This document shows positions 25,523 through 33,739 of a stretch of DNA of 33,739 nucleotides, piece by piece (within the stretch, counting starts at the first letter, position 1; every line of letters starts with the position of its first letter). Source of the DNA: Salisapilia sapeloensis (Eukaryota; Oomycota; Peronosporomycetes; Peronosporales; Salisapiliaceae); contig JAADVB010000208.1 of the NCBI GenBank assembly GCA_023334545.1, forward strand, positions 1 through 33,739, given 5' to 3'. Made by a program: the position numbers and the translations under genes. Under the pieces are notes generated by a model, which was not told the origin of the DNA, made no database searches, and worked only from the letters and a program-made list of their open reading frames with translations.

Positions 25523-26743
25523 ATGTCAACACGAGTGGTGCTGGACAAGAGTCTCTTTGATACATCTCTACGTGTACTCGGTTTGCGCGTGGAAGCCAAG
25601 AAGATTGGTGCAATCGTCCAAAAGCTCCATGGTCATCTATTAAACAAACCCAAGCTTCGGAACGTCGTGCCAGACCCTGCGAATCCCGATCCATACAAAA
25701 ACACCTCGAGCAAACTCGTTTTACTGAATGAAAGTATACAAGACAAACATACATTATCTCCCTTAAGCTCCGATCTCGTGGACTTTGTCAAGGAGCAGAA
25801 TGTCGATATTGTCGAACACGACGTCAAGCTCACGTACGACTACTTTTCCGTCGACCACGTCCTGCACAAACTCCTACCGGCCGACACAGAGGAGATCCCA
25901 TCATCCTTTGAAGGTGTGGGCCACATCGCCCATCTCAACCTCCGTGATCACTTGCTTCCATACAAAAACGTCATCGGACAAGTAATCGTCGATAAGAACC
26001 GTCCGCAGATCCGTACTTGTGTGAACAAGACGAGTAACATCGAGACTGAGTTCCGGACGTTCCCGATGGAAGTACTAGCAGGAGAAGACAATTTGAATGT
26101 GACTGTACGTGAAAGTGGGGCGACCTTCAAGTTTAATTATGCCGAAGTGTATTGGAATTCAAGGTTGCAGCAAGAGCATTTACGCTTGATTCGGAAGATC
26201 ACGGCATCGAAGAGACTTCATATTCTAGACATGATGTGTGGCGTAGGTCCGTTTGCTATCCCATTAGCTCTACAAGGATGCTACGTCTATGCGAATGACT
26301 TAAACCCCAAGAGTTTTGAATACTTGGAGAAGAATATTCGATTGAACAAGGTCTCGAAGACAGTCGAGGCGTTTAATCTAGACGGACGGAAGGCTGTGCA
26401 GCAAGTTATTGAGGCCGGAAAGAAGTTTGATCACGTCATTATGAACTTACCAGCAAGTGCACTCGAGTTCCTCGATGTCTTCAACGGTGCGTTTGATGGA
26501 TGGGAAGCGACTCAGCTGCCGACGATCCATTGTTACTGCTTTTCCACGGCGGATGACGTGGAAGCGGATGTCTTGGAGCGAGCGAGTCACTACCTCGGTG
26601 GTCAGCTATCTCGAGACGATGTCGAGTTCCACCAAGTTCGAGACGTTGCGCCGAAGAAAGTTATGATGTGTATCTCCATCCAGCTTCCGTCGCACATTGC
26701 GTTTCCATCGTCTAAACGACGCAAAGTAGAATCCAAAGATTGA
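25523..26743 (+). CDS. TRM5: tRNA (guanine37-N1)-methyltransferase TRM5
   Basis: The product has 406 aa and no intron. TRM5 methylates G37 next to the anticodon with S-adenosylmethionine, which prevents +1 frameshifting. The N-terminal domain holds VGHIAHLNLRDHLLPYKNVIGQVI (132-155). The catalytic Rossmann domain shows FNYAEVYWNSRLQQEH (204-219), LDMMCGVGPFAIPLA as the AdoMet loop (235-249), NDLNP (258-262) and MNLPASALEFLD (307-318), the family's NLP motif. No clear mitochondrial presequence is visible; the C-terminus SSKRRKVESKD resembles a nuclear signal. Both nuclear/cytosolic and mitochondrial forms are known in eukaryotes. The stop is 29 bp from that of the convergent carrier gene. Confidence 0.95.
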   Translation: MSTRVVLDKSLFDTSLRVLGLRVEAKKIGAIVQKLHGHLLNKPKLRNVVPDPANPDPYKNTSSKLVLLNESIQDKHTLSPLSSDLVDFVKEQNVDIVEHDVKLTYDYFSVDHVLHKLLPADTEEIPSSFEGVGHIAHLNLRDHLLPYKNVIGQVIVDKNRPQIRTCVNKTSNIETEFRTFPMEVLAGEDNLNVTVRESGATFKFNYAEVYWNSRLQQEHLRLIRKITASKRLHILDMMCGVGPFAIPLALQGCYVYANDLNPKSFEYLEKNIRLNKVSKTVEAFNLDGRKAVQQVIEAGKKFDHVIMNLPASALEFLDVFNGAFDGWEATQLPTIHCYCFSTADDVEADVLERASHYLGGQLSRDDVEFHQVRDVAPKKVMMCISIQLPSHIAFPSSKRRKVESKD

Positions 26744-26772
26744 TCTCACAAAAGCTTTTTATCCAAATGTCT

Positions 26773-27786
26773 CTACATCTTTAATTTATCGTCATGCTCC
26801 TCTGCAAGTGCGCTGTTCTCGAACATGGACGTCACACGCATGACCACCGTCCACGTAATCGCTTGACCAGGCGCCATACGCGTCAATCGAGGCCACATGC
26901 CCTTCCACAACGCAGACAGACCTTCTTCCTTGGCAATCACCTTCATCGCGTGCAAAAAGCCGCGGTACTTTAGTTCCTGACCTTTTACCGTCTCTTGTGC
27001 CATCAGTCGCGTCTTGAGGACGTCCACGGGTGTGTTGAACATAGGTCCGAGACTTCCGGCGATGAGACCGTTGATGAACGGAACGTAATGCGGGAGCGTC
27101 TTGCCATCTCCATCCTGCTTGTGCCAGACGTGGTGGTTGAGCCACGCGAACGCCATGAAGTTAAAGGCCTGGTTGCTTCCTTGTCGCACCATCGTCGGCA
27201 CGTTGCCCTTCCACAGCACCGACAAGCCTTCGTTCTTGACGAGTTGTCGTGCGCAGTCCACTGGTCCTTTGAACTTGCCAACACCAACTTCCTTCTGCAT
27301 ACGTGTCTTGATCACTTCGAAAGGTGTGACAATCAGGATCGATTCAAAGCATCCCGCGAGCAACCCAGCGGAAAAGTTGATACCGTGCGTGATCGGTTTA
27401 TCCTTTCCACCCGCCAGTTTCTCCTTAAACCACGTGAAGGATCCGAATCGGAGCGCATACTTGAGCACCATGTTCGTCAAGAACGGCGACAGACCCTTGT
27501 ACAAGGCCATCGCGCCTTCCTGCTTGTAGATCGACGTACCACAGTGGATCATGCCTTTATACCGACCGTGATTATCAAGTTGCAGCCGTGTCTTCGTTAC
27601 ATCCAATGGTTGCAGTGTGCACGCCTCGGCAACACCACCAGCCATGCCTGCAAGCATCTTGACGTAGACCGGCACGGGTCGCGTCTTCAAGTTGCTCGAG
27701 AGCTGGTCTTTAATAGCGCTTGTAGCAACGATGTCATCTGACCTGCCTCGAGTAGCGTGGCGAACGAGTGGCGTGGAAGAGGTCAT
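26773..27786 (-). CDS. Mitochondrial carrier, succinate/fumarate (SFC1/ACR1) type
   Basis: The product has 337 aa and no intron. It has the three repeats of the SLC25 family with signatures QPLDVTKTRLQ (59-69), TPFEVIKTRMQ (154-164) and TPVDVLKTRLM (252-262), each with the P-x-(D/E)-x-x-(K/R) core, plus six membrane helices. YKGL, LWKGN and LWKGM follow the three matrix loops. RQGSNQAFNF in repeat 2 and TRMAPGQAITWTV in repeat 3 resemble yeast Sfc1 more than the citrate carriers. It would exchange dicarboxylates across the inner membrane. A polar N-terminal extension of about 40 residues precedes helix 1. The substrate call is tentative. Confidence 0.88.
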   Translation of the reverse strand: MTSSTPLVRHATRGRSDDIVATSAIKDQLSSNLKTRPVPVYVKMLAGMAGGVAEACTLQPLDVTKTRLQLDNHGRYKGMIHCGTSIYKQEGAMALYKGLSPFLTNMVLKYALRFGSFTWFKEKLAGGKDKPITHGINFSAGLLAGCFESILIVTPFEVIKTRMQKEVGVGKFKGPVDCARQLVKNEGLSVLWKGNVPTMVRQGSNQAFNFMAFAWLNHHVWHKQDGDGKTLPHYVPFINGLIAGSLGPMFNTPVDVLKTRLMAQETVKGQELKYRGFLHAMKVIAKEEGLSALWKGMWPRLTRMAPGQAITWTVVMRVTSMFENSALAEEHDDKLKM

Positions 27787-27824
27787 CTTGTCGTTTGCTG
27801 CTTGTGCGCGTGGCGTCCGATCCG

Positions 27825-27831
27825 AAAGTGA
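27825..27831 (-). promoter_or_regulatory. Initiator of the mitochondrial carrier gene
   Basis: TCACTTT on the minus strand is an exact TCAYTYY match, 39-45 bp before the ATG at 27786. Confidence 0.5.
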
Positions 27832-28086
27832 AGTCAGCGGCGTGAAAAGGTGCGAGTGGCAGATTATAATTTATCGATGACGCTCTGGCGTGGTACTTGG
27901 TAATCCACTTTCGTATTTATGGAAATGCAAGGAATTGGACAAAAAAATCCGGCGGGTAGACGATTCTAGGTGACTGGTCGGTGGATGGGGGATGCTAAAT
28001 GAAGTATAGATTACTAGAGTGAGTGTGGAGGTAGAGAGGATGGACACGCAAGTCGCTGTTACTTTTTTTCACGTCTATTTTGTAGC

Positions 28087-29733
28087 CTAATTCCACTGTG
28101 ATGCTAAGGCACATGGTTTAATCGCGAGGACGGTGGCAATGGGGACGTGATTGGATGCTGCGTGCTTGTTTGGACGTATGCACGACGACGACGCTGTCGC
28201 GTACCGTGAAGATGTTGGAAGTTCAAGCACCTGAAAGGCTTCGACTGCGCGAACTGAGTGGAATACATAATCTGTTGTTGCTACCTCGCCGCTCGGATTA
28301 CTGTAGGTAAAGGTCGGCTCGTCATTGCCGATATTGAAGTTGGCGTACGCGTCGTCGAGTTGCAATGTATGCGAAACTTCTGGATTGCGTGTTGCTTGTT
28401 GAGCACCTTGCGCTAGACTCGATTGTGATGCAATGTGCTCGTGCACGGAGCCGTCTTCAAATCTTGGCGTAGTGCCGGAGCCGAACGAGAGCGGCAATGG
28501 ATTGACTAGAGGAGGGGGTTCCTGGTCGATTGCCAATGTGGATATATCCTGCTTCGTTGGTGCTATGCCGTGTTCGCGAAAGGATAGTAACGTGGTAATG
28601 GGGTCAGATGGAGCACTGAAGTGACCGTATCCTTGCACATTGCGAGCAGCTACGCGAAACTGATAGGTAACCCCAGCACTCAGCGTATTGACAATTATCC
28701 ACCTTTCAACGCTTTCAACGCTTTCTACCTCCACTTCATGCATGTACCCCAAAGCGGAGCTTTTGCAATTTTTAATCGCTATCTTATACCCCAGGATCTC
28801 ATCCTCTAACTCTCCTGTTTCCTCGAGCTCCCACTCCATGTATACAGAGCTAGGCGTAGGATCACTCACAATAGGCTTACAAGGCGCCTTTGGAGGCATC
28901 GGACGTGGCTTTCGACATCCATTCTGAACCAGATGATAGACATCACTCGATGGACTCGAATTAATCGACCCAGCTAATACGACGGGGAGATGTGTGTCAC
29001 TATTGAACTGTGCTATTGATCGGCATATATATAACGTCTGCAACTCTCGTACTTGCTCCATATCGGCGGTAGTACCGGATGCAAATTGGACGTTGGCAAG
29101 TACAAGCGCTGTGGGTAGTTTCGAAGTTTCCCACGGCTGCAGTTTAACAAAAATGGCAATGTTATCTTGTTGGACTTTGCTACGTATGTTGACGTCATTG
29201 ACATCTCGACGGATGTCATTGAGTTGGATAAAGCGAGAATCGAATAACTGAAAGATCGATTTCCGAAAAGCTATAACTAGTCCATCATCCATGTAAGCAG
29301 ATGGACGCTGGAAGTAGATGCTGTCATACCCATTGGAAGTGAGTTTTGCCGCCCAAAAGTCATCGTAGTCATCTACTTCCTATGAAGTTTAAGTGATACA
29401 ATACGAGGAAGAAGATAAAGGACGAAAGACACCTGCAAGCACATAATGTCTGCGTCGATATCCCACATTTCTCTACAAACGTAATTATGAATACATCCAA
29501 TTTTCAATCCATTAAGCTTAAAATTACTTTAGCAGCAGCTCTCGTCGTCGTGTGATGCTCAAGTATGCAGTGTCGAACCGATAAGCGACATCCGGACGTT
29601 GCAATCGTCGAGCTCCCAACTGCGAGAGCACATTGTAACTTAGCACAGAAACTTTCTCACAGTCGACAAGATGGCTCAATTGAATAATGTCTTTCTTTGC
29701 AGGCACAAATATTTTCTCTTCTTCCAATTCCAT
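28087..29733 (-). CDS. CCR4/nocturnin-fold protein split by an FN3 domain, likely inactive
   Basis: Three exons on the minus strand: 29733-29528, 29472-29433 and 29379-28087, with introns of 55 and 53 bp. The product has 512 aa. The first half follows CCR4-type exonucleases (EEP fold): VSVLSYNVLSQ with N34, DADIMCLQEV with E83, DDGLVIAFRK, and NSSPSSDVYHLV. A fibronectin III domain then occupies about 247-346 (SVYMEWEL, LGYKIAIKN, TYQFRVAARNVQGYG), followed by a polar linker. The EEP end resumes at 419-503 (TDYVFHSVRA, VLELP, SNHVPIATVLAI). Residues expected for catalysis are changed: His to Q180 (NVQF for NTHL), Asp to S220 (GSIN for GDFN), Asp to N492 (SNH for SDH). N34, E83, N222, D452 and H493 remain. 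It is probably a non-catalytic relative. ATG 29733 is the first in frame. Confidence 0.82.
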
Positions 29734-29895
29734 GCTACTGAGCACAATGCACAGGGTGTAGCTAAATATGGATGCACTCTACTTCGTTTCAAGATCTACT
29801 GATATCGACGATGTCAACACATACAAATTGCAAGTTTAAATTCAAAAAGATTCTCATCCAGTCCACCACAAATTCCTACTCTCCAAACCTAGAAA
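29734..29895. promoter_or_regulatory. Short bidirectional promoter region
   Basis: Only 162 bp separate the divergent ATGs of the FN3-split nuclease-fold gene and the AsnRS gene. CTCATCC near 29854 resembles an initiator for the plus-strand gene but is not a full match. Confidence 0.45.
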
Positions 29896-31407
29896 ATGGC
29901 GGAGGAAAAGATTGACGCCATTGTCCCGAAGGCAACGGAAACGAAGATCAATGCGCTCTTCAAGCGCAACCGTATTCGTGTGAAGGAACTCTTCCACCAC
30001 GGTCTCTCCCTTGAAGGGGAAACCGTGACAGTAAAGGGATGGGCGAAGACGTTGCGTCAGGCCGGCGCAGGTGCCTTTGCCTTCATCGAATTGAACGACG
30101 GATCTTGCTTCCAAGGTGTTCAGTGCGTCATCACGCGGGAGGACACCGAGAACTATGATGAGGCGTTGCAATCAGGTGGTTGTGGTGCCTCTTTTTCGGT
30201 GACTGGAAACGTCGTCAAGTCCCCCGCCAAGGGACAGGAGATTGAGCTAAAGGCAACTAAAATTGTGGTCCTTGGCGCCATCCCGGATAGTGCGACGTAT
30301 CCCATGTCCAAGAAGCGTCATACGTTGGAACACTTGCGTAACAATGCACACCTCCGACCTCGATCGAACATCCACGGTGCCGCCATGCGTGTGCGTCACG
30401 CCATGGCGTTAGCGACGCACCAGTTCTTTGACCAACGTGGTTTCTTGTACGTCCACACCCCGATTATCACTGAAAGTGACTGTGAAGGTGCAGGGGAAAT
30501 GTTTGGCGTTACGACGTTGCTGTCGCAACACCCGGACGGCAAGTTGCCGACAACGGAAAAAGATGGATCCACGCAGGTTGATTATTCCAAGGACTTCTTT
30601 GACCGTCCGAGTTTCCTCAGTGTTTCTGGTCAGTTGAACGTGGAAACCCACTGCTGTGCTCTTTCGGACGTGTACACGTTTGGACCTACTTTCCGTGCCG
30701 AGAACAGTAACACGTCGCGTCACTTGGCCGAATTCTGGATGGTTGAACCTGAGATTGCCTTTGCCGATTTGACGGAAGACATTGATCTTGCTGAAGACTA
30801 CTTGAAGTTCTGTGTCCAGTATGCGTTGGATCACTGTCAAGAAGATTTGCAGTTCTTTAACAAACAGGTGGAGAAGGGATTAATCGAGCGTCTTGACACG
30901 ACCGTCAACAATGCCTTTGAACGTATCTCGTACACGGACGCCGTTGCTCTTTTGCAGGAAGAGAAACACGCAAAGAAAGGAAAGTTTACAGTGAAGCCGG
31001 TGTGGGGTACGGACCTCGGATCGGAACACGAGCGATACCTTACGGAAGTTGTGTTCCAGAAACCAGTCGTCATCTTTGATTACCCGAAGGAATTCAAGAG
31101 TTTCTACATGCGTCTGAATGACGACGAAAAGACGGTTGCTGCTGCTGATGTGTTGGTGCCACATGTTGGTGAAATCATCGGTGGTTCTGCTCGTGAAGAA
31201 CGTCTGGATGTGTTGGAACGCCGTCTCGTGGAATCGGGCGCCAACCCGGAAGAGTACAAATGGTACTGTGACCTGCGCAAGTACGGTACTGTCCCGCACG
31301 CTGGCTTTGGTCTAGGCTTTGAACGACTCGTTCGTTTCGTTACGGGCATTGAAAACATTCGTGACGTCATTCCATTCCCTCGTTGGCCAGGTAACGCTGC
31401 GTTTTAA
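29896..31407 (+). CDS. NARS: Asparaginyl-tRNA synthetase
   Basis: The product has 503 aa and no intron. It charges tRNA-Asn with asparagine and ATP. An N-terminal OB fold (about 44-125, VTVKGWAKTLRQAGAGAFAFIELNDGS) binds the anticodon. The class II core includes YPMSKKRHTLEHLRNNAHLRPR (135-156), typical of AsnRS, and LSVSGQLNVE (241-250). Motif 2 is FRAENSNTSRHLAEFWMVEPE (266-286) and motif 3 is GFGLGFERLVRFVTG (470-484). The KKRHT-type block is shared with bacterial and plant enzymes. There is no targeting presequence, so it is probably cytosolic. Codons are more GC-ending than in neighbours, as for a strongly expressed gene. Confidence 0.97.
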   Translation: MAEEKIDAIVPKATETKINALFKRNRIRVKELFHHGLSLEGETVTVKGWAKTLRQAGAGAFAFIELNDGSCFQGVQCVITREDTENYDEALQSGGCGASFSVTGNVVKSPAKGQEIELKATKIVVLGAIPDSATYPMSKKRHTLEHLRNNAHLRPRSNIHGAAMRVRHAMALATHQFFDQRGFLYVHTPIITESDCEGAGEMFGVTTLLSQHPDGKLPTTEKDGSTQVDYSKDFFDRPSFLSVSGQLNVETHCCALSDVYTFGPTFRAENSNTSRHLAEFWMVEPEIAFADLTEDIDLAEDYLKFCVQYALDHCQEDLQFFNKQVEKGLIERLDTTVNNAFERISYTDAVALLQEEKHAKKGKFTVKPVWGTDLGSEHERYLTEVVFQKPVVIFDYPKEFKSFYMRLNDDEKTVAAADVLVPHVGEIIGGSAREERLDVLERRLVESGANPEEYKWYCDLRKYGTVPHAGFGLGFERLVRFVTGIENIRDVIPFPRWPGNAAF

Positions 31408-31492
31408 ACAAGAAACAGTTTGCCATGAGTTTTGTCTTTTTATTGGAGTTAATGTATGAATTGTAACTGCAGTTGATTTGGTGTCTCTTGTG

Positions 31493-31882
31493 TTAGGGAT
31501 GACGGAAGAGTGTGATGCATTTCTTGCCGACGTTAAAACGGACAAAGTTCTTGGCTTCATACGTGAACGCTGTTTTGTATTCAGCTCCGACGATACAGTG
31601 CCACGTTGGACCATACTTTTCTTCCATCCAGGTTTTAATATGCTTTGCAATCTCCTTCTCTTCAGTGAACTGCTCCATGGCCACACCAGCTTGGGCAAGC
31701 GCATCATTCTATTTAAGATCTCTATTAGTTTATAATCTTGAGAAACAAGAATCATGTGGTTACTTTCATGTCGCCATGCTCATCCACTGCATATCACACA
31801 ATTAGCCTATACATATTTGCAATGCTTTAAACGTAGAAGGCATCTTACTGTCGGTCTCCATGTGCCTGCTTTGGTTGGTCAT
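31493..31882 (-). CDS. LC8-type dynein light chain, divergent
   Basis: Three exons on the minus strand are proposed: 31882-31849, 31786-31764 and 31708-31493, with introns of 62 and 55 bp. The product has 90 aa, the normal LC8 length. LC8 chains are dimers at the base of dynein motors. Exon joins give ETDMDEHGDMKNDALAQAG, matching the LC8 start pattern TDM-x-E-x-M-x-x-DA. The core reads EEKEIAKHIKTWMEEKYGPTWHCIVG. The partner-binding strand differs from canonical LC8: AEYKTAFTYEAKNFVRF replaces RNFGSYVTHETKHFIYF. This suggests an axonemal variant. The first exon is the least certain: codons before ATG 31882 stay open (PVVRRLKLK), so an upstream exon may add residues. Confidence 0.85.
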
Positions 31883-32083
31883 CTTGAGCTTTAGACGTCG
31901 TACAACTGGAAAAGTCGTGCAGATATCCGTCGCTTCGAGATATCTTTTTCCCGATTTAATATAAACTAATAAGTATATGGAGTACAAGTATATTGTATCA
32001 GATTAATAAAATCAAATTTTCTTTTCTTTTGTTTAGCATGAAAAGAGCGCGAATTGACAGAGCACTGATTTGTATTGGCCGAT

Positions 32084-32534
32084 ATGAATGCTTGGGGCGA
32101 GAACGCACGTGTGCAGCCTGACTTGTCATCCCGAATCGAGTACTCAGAAAAATATATTGACGATACACACGAGTACAGGTACTTGCTCTTTATATCCTCC
32201 TCTGTCAATTACATGCACGGACGAATGATGGACATGCGAATTAGACATGTCATTTTGCCAAAGGAGATGCAGCGCAACCTTCCGGAACGATTGCTTCGTG
32301 AAAACGAATGGCGTCAATTAGGTGTACAGCAAAGTCGTGGTTGGGAGCACTATGCAATTCACAAGTAAGAACGATGCCATTTATATCGATGTCATCATGC
32401 TAACGCTTATCAATAGACCGGAGCCTCATATTCTACTTTTCCGACGACCACTTGGAACGGACCCAACGACGGGTCACGTGAATTCGGAGCTAGAACGAGA
32501 AGCCAAGGAACGCTACGCGCGTGAATTCAATTAA
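32084..32534 (+). CDS. CKS1: Cyclin-dependent kinase regulatory subunit CKS1
   Basis: Three exons: 32084-32178, 32245-32364 and 32417-32534, with introns of 66 and 52 bp. The product has 110 aa. CKS proteins bind CDKs and recognise phosphorylated partners during the cell cycle. The family core is complete: IEYSEKYIDDTHEYRHVILP over the first splice, ENEWRQLGVQQSRGWEHYAIHK before the second and PEPHILLFRRPLG after it. The anion-site residues around R-x-W and the HxPEPHILLFRR hinge are present. A C-terminal extension (GHVNSELEREAKERYAREFN) goes beyond the minimal 79-aa animal form. An out-of-frame ATG at 32038 opens a short upstream frame. Confidence 0.95.
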
Positions 32535-32669
32535 AAGCTTGCATTTCGACTCTTTTGTTTGAAAATGCAATATACTTTTTTTCTTAGCTCTTGTTTGTAT
32601 CACTGTTAATCAATTAATTATAAAGATATTTCTTACTTTTAATGGTGCCTTATATTGATGTATCGGGAA

Positions 32670-33170
32670 TTATACTTCATCATGATGAGCCCATTCGGAT
32701 TTGTTACTGGATAGACGGTCGCATGGCGTCGTAGACAGAGAAATATGTGGAGTGGAGGTTGCTCGGACGGCAGTATATCCATATCGTGGAGGCATGTCAA
32801 GATCCAGTTTGCACGCTCGGACTGCATCTGTAGCTTCCAGCTCTCTCGTCGGGTCGCATCGAAAAGTCGACTCTGGTGGCCATGGAGCTACGTCTGCGAA
32901 CATCCAGATACCATTATGGCGAAATAATTGAAATTCAGTCTCGTCATCAACGTCTTCATTTTCGAGTCTGGCGTAGACGGGAGTGTCCAAGTCCGATTGG
33001 GTGACTTCGAGAGATTGACGGATATACCGTCCATCCATGTTGGGAACACCAGATTCGCAGACGAAGAACTCACTTGCAAAAGAGTCGTATGGTGTCAGCA
33101 GGGTAGCTTTCGACGTAGAGCTTAAAAGCAAAAGAAGGGATTGAAAATAATTAAAGCTGCAGGTACGCAT
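32670..33170 (-). CDS. Small secreted four-cysteine protein, unknown
   Basis: The product has 166 aa and no intron. Residues 1-22 form a signal peptide (MRTCSFNYFQSLLLLLSSTS). The mature part has four cysteines (38, 105, 120, 150), enough for two disulfides. The order GVPNMDGRYI, then TPVYARLEN, then FQLFRHNGIWMFADV with PWPPE resembles a small beta domain with a G-x-Y, P-V-Y and W pattern that I have the impression of in other oomycete secreted proteins. There is no RxLR motif after the signal peptide and no membrane helix. The tail after 135 is polar. Its function is unknown, and it could be a wall or effector-like protein. Confidence 0.75.
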   Translation of the reverse strand: MRTCSFNYFQSLLLLLSSTSKATLLTPYDSFASEFFVCESGVPNMDGRYIRQSLEVTQSDLDTPVYARLENEDVDDETEFQLFRHNGIWMFADVAPWPPESTFRCDPTRELEATDAVRACKLDLDMPPRYGYTAVRATSTPHISLSTTPCDRLSSNKSEWAHHDEV

Positions 33171-33739
33171 GCTGAGTGCTTGGTGGTAGATGTTAAGACT
33201 GAAGGCTAAGTAAATATACGACTTGTGCGAATAGTCACATGGGATAAGGCTTTGTTATAATTCTACTGCATATTCCAAGTTCCTGTGGCTGACAACTACT
33301 ATCAGAAAGGCTAAAGACGCTTGAGACTATTAAGTGCCTCCACTGCTCTTGTAAAATTGATCTGTATGCTATGTTACTTGCGACTCCTTATGTACCTGAG
33401 CAACTTTTGCTGCACAGACCATGCTACTTCGCGTACATGCTGACAATACAAATAGTTTGGTTGAGTCATATAGGAGACAAACAATGCCTGCTTGAAGGAA
33501 AGGCTAAGGCATCCATAACTTCTTTTATATAGCTAAAGGCCATGCTGCTTGTAAAAAGTCGGTGAAAGTTAGATCATGTTTCAGTACCAATGCCCGACAA
33601 CATTCACTGAGCTGCATGCTTATGATCAACAGGCCCCCCAACTCACAAACCACACACATTCAGTAGACTGCATTCGAGAGAAGCGAACAAAGAGAGATCG
33701 GATTGGAAACTTCAATTGGTTGCTGTTTGATTTATTATC
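33171..33739. other. Right-edge non-coding stretch
   Basis: About 570 bp with no supported gene. It would hold the promoter of the secreted-protein gene and perhaps the flank of a gene beyond the window. No repeat or RNA gene is seen. Confidence 0.45.

Noticed and set aside
26995-27741. 248-aa open frame antisense to the mitochondrial carrier
   Set aside because: It lies wholly inside a strongly recognised gene and has a composition typical of an antisense shadow (many His, Arg, Val); no family motif.
32670-33170. RxLR or CRN effector class for the secreted protein
   Set aside because: No RxLR, dEER or LFLAK motif follows the signal peptide.
1-33739. CRISPR arrays, prokaryotic operons or intact mobile elements
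   Set aside because: No regularly spaced repeats, Shine-Dalgarno spacing, transposase or reverse transcriptase motifs or long terminal repeats were seen; introns and family content show a eukaryotic nuclear genome.

Overview
This window looks like nuclear DNA of a flagellate oomycete (stramenopile). It carries about 26 protein genes and one tRNA gene in 33.7 kb, on both strands, with very short gaps between them. The few introns are small, about 49-66 bp, with GT/AG ends. Several genes have, some 40-60 bp before the ATG, a match to the oomycete core promoter (initiator TCAYTYY, extended form GCTCATTYYNCAWTTT). Two axoneme-linked genes (a kintoun/DNAAF2-type PIH protein and an LC8-type dynein light chain) fit an organism with swimming zoospores. 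The genus cannot be named from the sequence alone.

Left part (1-7.5 kb): six plus-strand, intronless genes for small four-helix membrane proteins of a MARVEL-like type, split by one tRNA-Ser(AGA). They form two subgroups (genes 1, 3, 6 and genes 2, 4, 5). Genes 4 and 5 are a tandem duplication that also copied flanking DNA. This is the one clearly accessory, expanding part of the window.

Middle (7.5-18 kb): ETF alpha subunit (mitochondrial electron transfer), DAD1/OST2 (N-glycosylation), an unknown beta-repeat protein, a secreted EGF-repeat protein, RPB6 (shared RNA polymerase subunit), two divergent relatives of a helical bundle like that found before oomycete TKL kinases, RBM42, and a DNAAF2-like dynein assembly factor.

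Right part (18-33.7 kb): WDR75/UTP17 (18S rRNA processing), an unknown coiled-coil protein, a LAMTOR4-like Ragulator subunit whose first exon is only the ATG, a Cys/His-cluster protein with a myristoylation-like N-terminus, TRM5 (tRNA m1G37), a mitochondrial carrier of succinate/fumarate type, a CCR4-type nuclease-fold protein with a fibronectin III domain inserted in it and several catalytic residues changed, asparaginyl-tRNA synthetase, the LC8-like chain, CKS1, and a small secreted cysteine protein.

Most genes after 7.5 kb are single-copy housekeeping genes arranged as convergent or divergent pairs; I see no operon-like functional cluster. The most notable items are the MARVEL-like array, the FN3-split nuclease-fold protein, the helical-bundle pair and the ATG-only exon. 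All family calls are from motif reading, with no database search.
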